From Pyropia yezoensis (lineage: Eukaryota > Rhodophyta > Bangiophyceae > Bangiales > Bangiaceae), in assembly GCA_009829735.1 (NCBI GenBank), contig CM020618.1:5888882-5952881 (forward strand): DNA of 64,000 nt, in the 5' to 3' direction. A program made the translations under genes and the position numbers. The notes beneath the pieces are model-generated. The model ran no database searches and was not told where the DNA came from. It was given only the letters and a program-made list of their open reading frames with translations. This document shows positions 30,827 to 40,532 of this stretch, one piece after another (the stretch's first letter is position 1; the number at the start of each line of letters is the position of its first letter).

Positions 30827-32560
30827 TCAGCATGCAGCGACAGCGGGGGGCGCCCCCCCCCCAAAAAAACTTCCTCCCATCAGCATACGAACACGCCCGG
30901 GCATGACAGGCGCGCATGCGACGTGGCCCCTTTGATACCGCCGGCTAGCTAGCTGTCCCCGCCGTGTGTCGCTTGCGGAGATGTGCCCAGACGTGGACGG
31001 ATGGACGGGATCGCCGTTCCTGCTGGCTACAGCTGGCGGCTGCGGCGGTGGTGGCGGCTGCGGCGGTGGCGGCCGCGGTGCTTGCTTGAGGGTGTCGATG
31101 TGTACACGGGGGGGGGACGGGCAGGAGATTGACAGCCATGCACGAGAAGTGGACCATACCGCCGCTCCCACCGCTGCCCCCGCGCGTGGGAGGCCTGAGG
31201 GGGCCTTTGCCGCTCGTTGGCGGCGCGTAAACGCCTGCAGCGCGACGGTCTGCGCGTCGCAGCCGTCGCCGACAAAATCAACGTCGCCGTCGCCGCCGCC
31301 GTCGGCCGAGGTCAGCGGCGGCAGCCTGCCCCGCACCGCCGCTTCCCACACCTCGTCTGGGCGAAGCAATCCCCACTCCCCATCATCCTCGACGGCGTTG
31401 CCAACGGCCGCGGCGGCGGCGGCCTCCTGCTCCACCGCGGCGGCCGTCACGCGGGCGCCCCAGGCGGCCTTGGCGGCCGCCACGTCGACGGGCTCGTAGT
31501 AGCGGTCGGCCGTGCGGGTGGTGCCGGAGGCCAGCCGCACCGCATAGTCCACCCACGACCGCGTCAACGCGGTGGCGGGCGCGTCGGGCGGGAGGCCCTC
31601 CTCGGCCAGCGCCGCCGCCCACACCCCGTCGGCGCGCATCTCCGCCTCGGCGGCGGTGGCGTCCCAGACGGGTCCGGTGTAGCGGTGCTTGGGGCCAAGC
31701 GCCAGCCCCGCCGCCACCACAAACCGCAGGAGGGTGTGGTCCGACACGTCATCGCCGTTGCCGCCGTCGCCGGCGTTGCCGCTGCCGCCGCCACCGTCGG
31801 CCGTCGCCGGCGGTCCATACAGCCACTTGCGCAAGACGCGGACGGTGGTCGGGGAGAGGCCTTCCGCACACGTCCTGTCCACCTGCGTGCCGAGCGCCAC
31901 CTCCCGATCTGCGCTCAGGCCTGTAAACGGGGAGTCCTCGTACGAGGACATCAGCATCAGGCGCCACGGCTTGGGGATCGGCGTCGCCGGGAAGACGAGC
32001 TCGTTTGCCATCGAGTAGAATCCCCTCCGCCACGGCGTTGGCGGTGGCAGCGGCCGACAGCGGAGGTCCATAGAGTACTGCGTGCGCCCGCCGACCACGT
32101 AGTGCTGAAAGGAAAAGCACCCGACAAGGCCGACGCCCGTCGGAAGGGCCCGCGGCGACCACAATATGGTACGCACGGTGACGTGGCGAACGTAGCCGTC
32201 GTTTTCCCAGCTAGCGATGGCCTGCTGGGTGAGCGCCGCCAGCAGTGCGTCGGCCGCGGGAGGGGGCACCCCCTCTTCTCGCAGGAGACAGTCCAGGCGG
32301 GGGCAGAAGCGCGCCATCATCTCCCGGCTGCCGGCGTCGGGTACAACATAGTCGTCGTCGTGGTCGTCGTCTTCGCAGTCGTCTTCTTTGCTGTCTCCAT
32401 CGACTGCCTCTCCATCGTCGGCGGCGAGACAGTCGATGCAGAGGGCACGGGTGGCCTCGTAGCGGCGCCACGCCTCCTCGTCATCGTGGAGGGCGCGGAG
32501 GGCAGGCGACGCGGCCAGCGCGGCGGGCGGCACCGCGGCAAGGCCGTACTTGGCGGTCAT
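30827..32560 (-). CDS. Hypothetical protein, ~577 aa
   Basis: I choose the Met at 32560 (MTAKYGLAAVPPAALAAS) because composition becomes protein-like from there. An acidic run (DDCEDDDHDDDYVVPD), a mixed globular middle (RHVTVRTILWSPRALPTGVGLVGCFSFQHY and RKWLYGPPA) and an Ala-rich helical part follow. From about 31150 to the stop the sequence turns into a Pro/Arg-rich tail that may be non-coding, so the true end may be earlier or behind an intron. The paired Leu and Asp/Glu of the N-terminal ~50 residues faintly resemble an F-box, but I would not rely on that. It is the downstream neighbour of the Fanzor gene on the same strand, 640 bp away. No function assigned. Confidence 0.5.
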   Translation of the reverse strand: MTAKYGLAAVPPAALAASPALRALHDDEEAWRRYEATRALCIDCLAADDGEAVDGDSKEDDCEDDDHDDDYVVPDAGSREMMARFCPRLDCLLREEGVPPPAADALLAALTQQAIASWENDGYVRHVTVRTILWSPRALPTGVGLVGCFSFQHYVVGGRTQYSMDLRCRPLPPPTPWRRGFYSMANELVFPATPIPKPWRLMLMSSYEDSPFTGLSADREVALGTQVDRTCAEGLSPTTVRVLRKWLYGPPATADGGGGSGNAGDGGNGDDVSDHTLLRFVVAAGLALGPKHRYTGPVWDATAAEAEMRADGVWAAALAEEGLPPDAPATALTRSWVDYAVRLASGTTRTADRYYEPVDVAAAKAAWGARVTAAAVEQEAAAAAAVGNAVEDDGEWGLLRPDEVWEAAVRGRLPPLTSADGGGDGDVDFVGDGCDAQTVALQAFTRRQRAAKAPSGLPRAGAAVGAAVWSTSRAWLSISCPSPPRVHIDTLKQAPRPPPPQPPPPPQPPAVASRNGDPVHPSTSGHISASDTRRGQLASRRYQRGHVACAPVMPGRVRMLMGGSFFGGGAPPAVAAC

Positions 32561-33201
32561 GCGCAAGCGGGTGGGGGAGGGGGGGGGGGGGTCGGGGCGT
32601 CCACGGCCGCGGAGAGATCCAACTTGGCGCGCTTTGCCTCCACCTGGCCGCCATCCGAGCGAGCGGGCTCCATGAAAGAGTGGGTCGGGAGGTATAGCCG
32701 TAGATGGCCGACTACATCTGCCGCATCCGCGCTGCCAATACAGTTCGGGCGCCAACGGCGCACCCGCATGTCGGCCGATGTCGTCGCCGCCAGCTGCCGG
32801 CCAGCAACGGTACAGTCTTTCTCCATTGTTGGGCACCCTTTGTGGCGACCGTAAGCCCAAAGATTGTAACTTGATTCCGCCCTCTGATTGGTCGGTGACA
32901 ACGATCGAATGCTGACACGCGCGTTGATCGCACCCTAGAGGTCCGTCGACCTGCATTGGTTACTAGACACCGTGCCCAAGAGAGGATGTCACAGCACTGG
33001 AGACCCTCTCAAGGCCGCCTAACTATCGGTTAACCCCTCTGGGAAACATCCGACTCATCCTGGGAAAGGTCCCCGGGAAAAGCCGGCGTCTAACCTACTA
33101 GTGAACGGCCGACAATTACCCATAATTGGCTCGTCGGCGAAAAAGGGGGCGGGTGACGCACCCCGTGGTAGGTGAGGGTCACGGGCAAGATGTGCGCTGT
33201 C
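32561..33201 (-). other. Downstream flank of the Fanzor gene; candidate guide-RNA/element-end region
   Basis: No coding region. In TnpB and Fanzor systems the guide RNA (omega/fRNA) is usually encoded at or just past the 3' end of the nuclease gene, next to the element border. Here that places it in about 32950-33210. The stretch has three spaced TTTCCC words (minus strand) and several short self-complementary segments, but I could not define a convincing fold or element end. Confidence 0.3.
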
Positions 33202-36200
33202 TTAGCGTCTTGCAGTGTCCACCAGACCACGGGGCGCGCCTGTCGCCCCCGTCTCCGCCCGACGTACCCCGTCCATGGCACTGCCGGCCGCCGCTACCTG
33301 TTCCCCACCAGGAGCACCGCGTCGCGTCGTACAGGACGCCGCCGTCGCGTCGCCGTCGACAACCCCCCTACCGCCACCGCCACCGCCACCGCCACCGCCA
33401 CCGCCACCGCCACCGCCACCGCCACCACCACCGTCGAAGACAGTGTCCACTGCAGCGAGTACGGGCCATACATCGACCCGCGCAGTCGCACGGGTGCGAC
33501 GCACAGGCGGGACGGGAACACCACTGGGAGGACGCTTGGTCGTCCAGGCCCACCTCATACCAAACGGGCGCTTGAAAGGCCACACGTTGGTACCCGTGAG
33601 ACGACGAGCGGCCACCCACGCCATGTTGCAGGCCGCAACGTCGTCCCGATTGCGAATCACGGGCGGGTGTGGCGCTGGGTGACCGGGGCCTTGTGGGGCC
33701 GCGAGAGAGCACGTGTAGCAGCCCTTGGCCGCCCACTCGCTCAGCCGCCTCGGGTCGGCATAGACGGCGCGGTCCTCGACGGCACAGGCGGCCAGCGCGG
33801 CCGCGCGCCGCGCCACAGCAGCAGCACGGGCAGTGGCTCGGACGGCCGCCCGGTAGGCGTCGGGGTCTGGCCCTCGGCGCGTCACGTGGGTAGCAGAGGG
33901 GAGGGCCCGCTTTGGCCGCCCCCGACGCGACCCAGCCGCCATCCGCACACGCCGTGTCGACGGCAGAGGGCCGGCCGGCGGCCCATTCAGCTCTCTTGGA
34001 ATCTTGGGGGGGGAGTTGCCCGTCGGGTAGATGAGCACCATCTTGTCGTGACACTCTGAGCACGCCTGGCTGGTGTTGAACTCGTCCTGGTCGACAAACC
34101 AGCACAGCCGTCGGAGGTGGCGGCGGAGCCAGGCCTCCCCCCGGCGCACGCGCGCGGTGCCCATGGCCACGACGACCGCGCCGCCGCCACGGACCTGGCG
34201 AAGAAGGCCGCCGGTCAGGTCCCGCGCCACCGAGGCAGCAAAGCGGCCGCGTTGGATGGCCCTGCGCACACGCGCCGTCCGCAGGTGTCGCGTGGCTTGC
34301 GCGCCAAATCGCTGGCCGTACGCGGCCGTGTCGCGACGGGCGGCCCACTCGAGCGTTGCCTGCAGGTGCTTGCCGTCGTCGCCGGTACGCATCGTGCCGT
34401 GTGCTGCTGCCAAGTCGACGGGTGGTAGGTGGCCAGCGACGCCGCCTCCGTCACCCGCCGCCGCCGCCACCAGTCCCGCCTCAGTACCGCTGCGTGTCCG
34501 CCACTGCTTCCACGCACGGGCCAAAAAGTTACCGCCGCTGGCCTTGCGAAAGTGGGCGGCACTCAGGCTGTAGCGAAGGCCGGGGACGGGTGCCAGTCGA
34601 CGACACCCCTTGCGCCGGGGCAGCGCGTCCACCCGGTCCAGCAGCGGGGCGTTTGGGGTGGTGCTGCTGGCACTGTCGCCCGCCGCGGCAGTGGGGTCCA
34701 CCAGCCACCGTGCCACCTTTTCCGCCTCGTGACGGGGCACAGTCCACCGGGACAGGCGCGAGCGACGCAGCACACGCCGCACCGAGGTGGCGAGCTGGGT
34801 GCGGCGGGCCCGTCGGATGGACGCCTGCGGCCCACGCCGCACGCGCCCGTGGCCACCGCCGGGGCTCGCCGTCTGGTAGGTCCTTGCCTTGGGGGGGCGT
34901 CGTCCCACCCGCCGCCGCCGGAGCCACCGCCGCCGCATCATCGTCGCTCCCCTCGGGTGACGACCGCCGCGCTTGTCGCTTGGAACGGCTCCCCCCTGTC
35001 CCCGCCCCTGCAGCCGGGGCGCCTGCCGCCGCCCGCTTCCTAGACCCCCCTGGTGGGTGGCCCTCGGGCGTGGTTGCGGCTGCCGCCACCCCGTCTTGGA
35101 CGCCCGCCCCACGCAGGAGCGCCACGGCCGCCCGGTTGAGCGCGTCAAAGCCCATGTGGCGGGACCACGCGGCGCGCATCGCGGCTACAGCGGGGCGGGC
35201 TGGGAGGTCTGCCGTCGCAACGCGCTCACCCGGTGCTGCCGACAGTACGGCAGACCGTCCCGGGTCTCCGCCGACCATCTGGAGCCACCGGACGCGCGCC
35301 AACGGCAGGCCAGCCCGCTCGAGCTGCGTCAGTACCCCCGCCCGGAACGCAAAGCCTTTGCCGCCGCGGTCCCGCGCACGTCCACCGCTGTCCAGCTTCT
35401 TGGCCCAGGCCACCGCCCGCGCCTCGGCCTCTGCGGCCGTGTCGGGTCGAGACAGAAAAAACGTTACCGCCACGCCGTCGGTAGACAGCTGGGAGGCGGC
35501 CCGGTTGGCGCGGCCACCGACACCAGCCATGGCGGCCAGCACCACTGCACCGCCCGTTCGCAGCTCTGGCCATGCCCGAAGACTGGGGTGGCCACGCACC
35601 CCCACGCCAGTGGCGACCGAAACTGCCCGCAACAGGGCGAGCATCCTGTCCGGCACCAGCGTGCCGTGACCGTGGAGCACCGCTCGGGCGCCAGGGATGA
35701 GGGCGTACGGGCTCCCCACACCCATATTCAGGACGTGGAGTAGAAACGGCACGTACGCGCACCAGCGGCGCTTCTTCACAGGCGTTTCTGGAAAGAGGCC
35801 CGCCACAGAGGGCGGCATGGCCGCCCGCATGACGGCCACCCGTTGCGCCAGCGCCTGGACTAGGTGCTGGGGGACGCCGTCGAGGCCCCGCCGGCCCGGC
35901 GTTGCCTTGTCCGCGGTCCCCGCGCGGAAGCGCGCGGCCGCCCACCGCGTCAGCCGCCGCTCCGTGTCCCAGGCAGAGCCGCCCGCTGGAGCAGCCGTGG
36001 CAGCGGGGGGGGTGGCCAGCGCGTCCTTGGTCGCCTTGGCGCCCAGCTTGCGACACGCCGCGTCCACACACCTCCCGGCGTGGGTGGCCACGATGGTGGC
36101 GACGGGCTCCCATCGTGCCGTGTTGTTGCTCGCCGGAAGATACCGGTCGCACGCAGCTGCCGTGACGGCCATCACCTGCGTCAGGGCGTAGGAGAGCGCC

Positions 36201-37390
36201 TCTGCCAGCAGCGGGTGGCTCGTCGTCACCACAGAGCGGGCGCGCGCCATCCGCGTGTTGGTCCGCCCCTTGCCACAGCCCGCACACATGGTGCCCGCCT
36301 GCAGGGGACTGCCAGACACACCCTCGCAGCCGCAGGCGTAGGCCAACCACAGCCAGACGGGCGCCCAGTTTGCGGGCACGGCCTCCGTCCAGTCGGCGTC
36401 GTCGGCGGCAGCGTCCGCGACGGTCGACACCAGGCGCCGCAATGCCACGTCGAGGACGCGGAGCATGAGGAAGCGGAGCTTGGTAGCCGCCCCAGAGAGG
36501 TCCTCCAGCTCTGCTTGCAGCGCCGTCTCCACCGCCGCGCGCGTGTCGGCGTCGTCCTTGTCGTCCCCAAACACCGCCCTCGCGAGGACGCCTACCGGCA
36601 CGGTACACGCCCGTGTCTGCCGTCCAGTGCTCTGAAGCGGGTCCTTGCAGTCGGGGTTGACACCGCGGTCGTAGGCCGCTGACACGCCCCCACAGTGCCG
36701 CTGCACCGGGCAGGCGGCGTCCCCGCTGCTGTGGCCCCCTCCCGGGCAGTCGCGACACTTGGACGCGGTCGCCGCCGCCGCCGCCGGGACGGCTGCGGCA
36801 GCGGCGGCGGCAGCGGCAGCGGCTGCCGGCCCTGCACCAGCCGGGGCCTTGTAAGAGCTGACCTTGTGCCCCGGCTCGCCAAATCCGCCACACTTTTGCG
36901 TCCGCCCCTTGCGGGCGGGCGGTGCGTCAGTGGCAGCTTCGCGCCGGGGCAAGCCCGCGGCGGCCACGCCAATCAGCCCAGCGGCCGTCTTGGCGCGTGC
37001 GGCGAGCTCCACCTCGGCCTCGCTTGGCGCCGCCCGACCACCACAGTACACGCTGACCGCCTGTGCCGCGCCTGTGATGGCCGCGACGAGGTCCTCGCCG
37101 GCGCCGTCGAGGGGGCCCGCCGCCTCCTCATCCTTGGACGCCTGCTGCAACTGCGCGACGGCGGCAGACCAGTCGGCCGACGAGGACGCGTCGCCCCCTT
37201 GGGGTGCAGACACGCCCTGCAGGCGGCTCAGGTTGGCGGCGAGCACCGCCCGCTTGAGCGTCACCACGTTGCGTGCGTCTTGAACGTACGCCTGCTCTTG
37301 TGCCGGGTCCCACTCCTCGTCCGAGGTGGTGTCGCCGTCCAGCCCGTCGACGCCAATGTCTTGGTCGCTGCCGTCGTCATCATCGTTCAT
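33202..37390 (-). CDS. Fanzor1-like RNA-guided nuclease (eukaryotic TnpB homologue), one frameshift
   Basis: Start at 37390 (MNDDDDGSDQD); about 1,395 codons. The N-terminal half has a degenerate zinc knuckle (CGGFGEPGHKVSSY), a CCHC knuckle near residue 212 (CRDCPGGGHSSGDAAC) and a Cys pair near 369 (CAGCGKG). The nuclease half shows the split RuvC fold. RuvC-I is GGDPGRSAVL, with Asp at 35264-35266. The active-site Glu appears in FVDQDEFNTSQACSEC (34081-34083), the alternative position described for Fanzors rather than the TnpB one. A zinc ribbon (CSEC then CYTC) follows. RuvC-III is NRDDVAACNMAW, with Asp at 33643-33645. RuvC-I lies in one frame and the rest in another; the switch maps to a 7-base homopolymer at 34891-34897. 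A basic NLS-like patch (SRSKRQARR) precedes it. The protein is longer than most Fanzors. The C-terminus ends in poly-Gly from a microsatellite. Confidence 0.8.
33371..33433. repeat. CCGCCA hexanucleotide microsatellite
   Basis: About ten copies of CCGCCA. On the minus strand it encodes the poly-Gly segment near the C-terminus of the Fanzor-like protein. It lies past the RuvC-III motif, so length changes should not touch the active site. Confidence 0.9.
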
Positions 37391-37403
37391 CGTGAATCCG
37401 GGG

Positions 37404-37404
<1 letters not shown>

Positions 37405-37451
<47 letters not shown>

Positions 37452-37478
37452 GGGGGGGGGGGGGGGGGGGGGGGGGGG
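37405..37478. repeat. Poly-G tract (46 G, A, 27 G) upstream of the Fanzor start
   Basis: A 46-nt G run (37405-37450), a single A and a 27-nt G run lie 15 bp upstream of the Fanzor start codon, so the coding-strand leader would be poly-C. It is the longest homopolymer in the window. It can form G-quadruplexes on the template strand, and its true length is doubtful. Confidence 0.9.
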
Positions 37479-38766
37479 CGGAGGCGGATGAGCGGAATGT
37501 GTGTGTGGGAACGACTGTGAGGATGGTGGGTGGGAGGGATTGTCGACGGTGGTGGCTGACGGGGTTGGCAAAGATGGGGAACCTCGGGGCACCACCTACC
37601 GCCCTATTTATTGTCTGGCAAGGCACCATCCGGGCCGGGGTCCTCACTCGATGCCGTACGCGTGCTGTAGACGCTGGCGATGGGCTGCACGGGCCGTCAG
37701 GAGGCCGGCGGTCCAGGTCCTCCCAACCGCCTCCCGCCCCCCCCCTCCCCCCCCCGCCGCCCGCCCCCCGCCACCCCCCAGCCGACGCTACCTCTCGGGC
37801 TGGGGGCAGAGCGGAGGATGCTCGCACCGCCACGTGCCCCTGTGGGCTGTCTCGTGGCCTTAGCTCGCCGCCCCGGAAATGAAAGGTCCTTCTCATCTCC
37901 GCGGCACCCGTGGCCGACGGTGGCTGCCGTGAGAGTGTCCTGTGGCGCGGCGGCGGCGGCGGTGGCGGTGGTGGGGCTGGCGGTGGTGGTGTGGCGGCGG
38001 CGGTGGTGGTGATGGGGTTGGTGGCCCAATTGCAGACCGCGCACAGACGCTGTGCTCATGGCAGCCGCCATTAGCGCGACGGTGGGTGCGGGACGGAGTG
38101 CACCGCATGCACTGTGGCATTTGAGCCGACTGACACGCCAGCATCCGTGCGGCTCGCCCAACCATGGCGAGCGAGCGCCCCCCCCCCCCCCCCCCACCTC
38201 CCCCCTCCCCCCCCGCTCCCCCCCCCCCCCCCCCCCCCCCCCTCCCGACGGCACGTGTTGGGAGAGTGACCGCCACCGTGCTGTGGGGCAATAGCAACAC
38301 TGCATTTGAACCCACCCTCGGCACTGCCTGCTCGCCACGGTGCATGTGGAGCGGCGTGCCGGGACGCGGGCACCCAGCCTTTTGGTGCTTCCGGTAGGCC
38401 CCGTCCGTTTGCAATGCACTACGAGCACCGTTTGGGAAAAATGTCATCCTGGACGTCTTGGTGGGGGGGGAGGGGGGGGAGTCGTGTACCTCAAACCCAC
38501 CGCCACAGACGGCATTGCCATGCTGCGAGCTCACCGCGCGGTGCATCCAAAATGGCCTGCCACCAGCACACGACACCGCGCGGGCCGCGTGGACCTACGG
38601 CTCTCGTCAGACCCGGGGGGCGCCGAGGGAAGCGACTGACCTGACCTACCTGTGGCTGAACGTGCGGCCGACGGATGAGAGCACCCATCCCCGGACACCC
38701 ACGTCACCGTCCAATTCAACATCATCTCGCGCCGCCGCCCAAATCCCCTCCGCTCCCGTTTGATCC
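37479..38766. other. Gene-free region with poly-C tracts
   Basis: Poly-C tracts (about 38181-38243) and GGT/GGC-rich stretches. No supported coding region on either strand. It should include the promoter of the minus-strand Fanzor gene near 37,500. Confidence 0.4.
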
Positions 38767-39010
38767 GCGTCGGTGTCAGCCGGTGATCGGGCTCCTCGGA
38801 ATTCGAAATTCAATTCGTCCCCCCTCCCCCGCTCGTCGCCCTCTCTTTATGGTTTCCCCGCCACTCCCACCCCGCCCCTCTTGACAAAGACGGCCCTCCC
38901 ACCCTATCTATTTAGCGTCGGTGTCGGCCGGTGATCGGGCTCCTTGGAATTCGAAATTCAATTCGTCCCCCCTCCCCCGCCCCTCGCCCTCTCTTTATGG
39001 TTTCCCCCCC
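38767..39010. repeat. Two direct repeats 148 bp apart
   Basis: The ~100-bp block starting GCGTCGGTGTC at 38767 recurs at 38915 with few differences. Both contain the AT-rich word GAATTCGAAATTCAATTC followed by a C-rich stretch and CTCTCTTTATGG. No coding content. Confidence 0.8.
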
Positions 39011-39798
39011 ACTCCCACCTGACTTTCTTCTGTGAGCGTGCTCGAGCGCATTCGAGTCTGCCCCCAGGGATGTCCTCCTGCCCACCAAAGGGTAGCTATG
39101 CAAGAAAATTATGTGAACCGTGCGAAATGCCCATACCCGGGCTAGAGCGCGTGGCGTTCATCACTAGAGGTGCGCGCGCCCATTGAGGGGTCGATTAGGT
39201 GTCAAATGATCTATGGAGCTTTTAATGGGCGAATGGTGGGTCCTGCGTGTGTCCGAGTCATTTTTGTGACACTGAGTGGTGGGTTTAATGACCCTAATTT
39301 TCATCGCAGACCAAGCCACCACCTGCTGAGCAGTGGCGCGTCACCGCCCTGGTGATGTGCGCCTTGTGGGCTGTTTGAGAGGCAGTGACGCACGAGTGCG
39401 TGTGTGAGTGTTTGAGGGGCAGTGAGGCGTGAGTGAGGCGTGAGAGCAAGTCCCTTGGCGGCAGGAGGGTGCGGGGGGGGGGGGGGGGGGGGCAGGGGGG
39501 GGGGGGGGGGGGGGGGGGCCAAGTCGCTTGGCGGCAGCCCACACCATCGCCGACGAGTCAAACGATCGAATCGACCAGACGACGAGGCCATCACATGTCT
39601 GGAAACGGCACCGCACCCGACTCGTAAATGGTGAACAGGCAAGTTCAACTTCTCGCCCCCCACCACCCCCCTTTCCCTCATAAAAGTAGTCAATTTGCCG
39701 AAAAGAAATTAACAAATACCAAAGCATCAAAATCATGACGCAATCGAAAAACACTTATTCACGCGTCGACATATGCAATCTCGACAAAGATCCGAAGA
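39011..39798. other. Gene-free spacer with poly-G tracts
   Basis: Short repeats of GAGGCGTGAGTG near 39420 and two poly-G tracts (39473-39518 region), followed by an AT-richer stretch at about 39680-39790. No gene seen. Confidence 0.4.
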
Positions 39799-40171
39799 GC
39801 GTTATGTACATAACGCCCCACGGTCCATCTGACAAGCCACGACTCCCAGATTCTCCATTGGCTCACCTGTCGCGTTATGTACATACGCGACACGATCAGC
39901 TCTGGCGAACTATCTCGACAAACATCACTAGAGCGTTATGTACATAACGCGCCACGGTCTGTCTACCGTACCACACCTACCAGATTCTCAAAAAGGCTCA
40001 CCTCACGCGATATGTACATAACGCCACACGGTCAGCCTCGGCAATCTGTCGGGACGATGCCAAGTGCTCGCCAGACGCGTTATGTACATAACGCGACTCG
40101 GTCTGCCTTGACCAAGTCCCGGCCAACATCCGACCATGGAACCTACCCATCTGTTGTGTTATGCACACAAC
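39799..40171. repeat. Array of six palindromes (GCGTTATGTACATAACGC) in a ~134-bp higher-order repeat
   Basis: Palindromic cores start at 39799, 39872, 39933, 40007, 40077 and about 40154, spaced 61-77 bp. Four keep GCGTTATGTACATAACGC or differ by one base; the second and last are more diverged. Each is followed by a (C/A)AC(G)GGTC-like word. The intervening sequences are not random: units 1 and 3 share CCAGATTCTC and GGCTCACCT, and units 2 and 4 share CAGC-TC and GGC-AA words. The true unit is therefore a dimer of about 134 bp. It looks superficially like CRISPR but is a satellite or binding-site array, possibly subterminal transposase-binding sites. Confidence 0.8.
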
Positions 40172-40427
40172 ATGGCGTGACTCAAGACTGGTGGTGGTAC
40201 CATGGGCCACCCCCCCCCCCCCCCCCCCCCAAACCCCCCCCCCCCTTCCCCATCGCCCAACACGAGTGCCTTGCCTTGTGAACCTCCACCAACATGTCAC
40301 GCAACTCAAAACGTCAACTATACCAGTTTTCAACTACACTGGGGAACAACCGGCCACCACATGACCAGCGACACCTTCAAAGCAAAAAAAAGAGGGGGTG
40401 CCGTACAGTCCCACCCCCCCTCCACCC

Positions 40428-40458
<31 letters not shown>

Positions 40459-40532
40459 CATACTCCCGACTAGAAAACCCTGTCGGGAGCCACAATGTTG
40501 ATGTGCTCGCGGCCCGGTCGATCTGGACGGCC
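40172..40532. other. Poly-C-containing spacer
   Basis: Two poly-C tracts (about 40209-40247 and 40431-40457) separate the palindromic array from the 3' end of the helicase-like pseudogene. No gene seen. Confidence 0.5.

Noticed and set aside
39799-40171. CRISPR array
   Set aside because: Spacings vary from 61 to 77 bp, the intervening sequences are related in alternation, and the host is a eukaryote. It is a satellite-like array.
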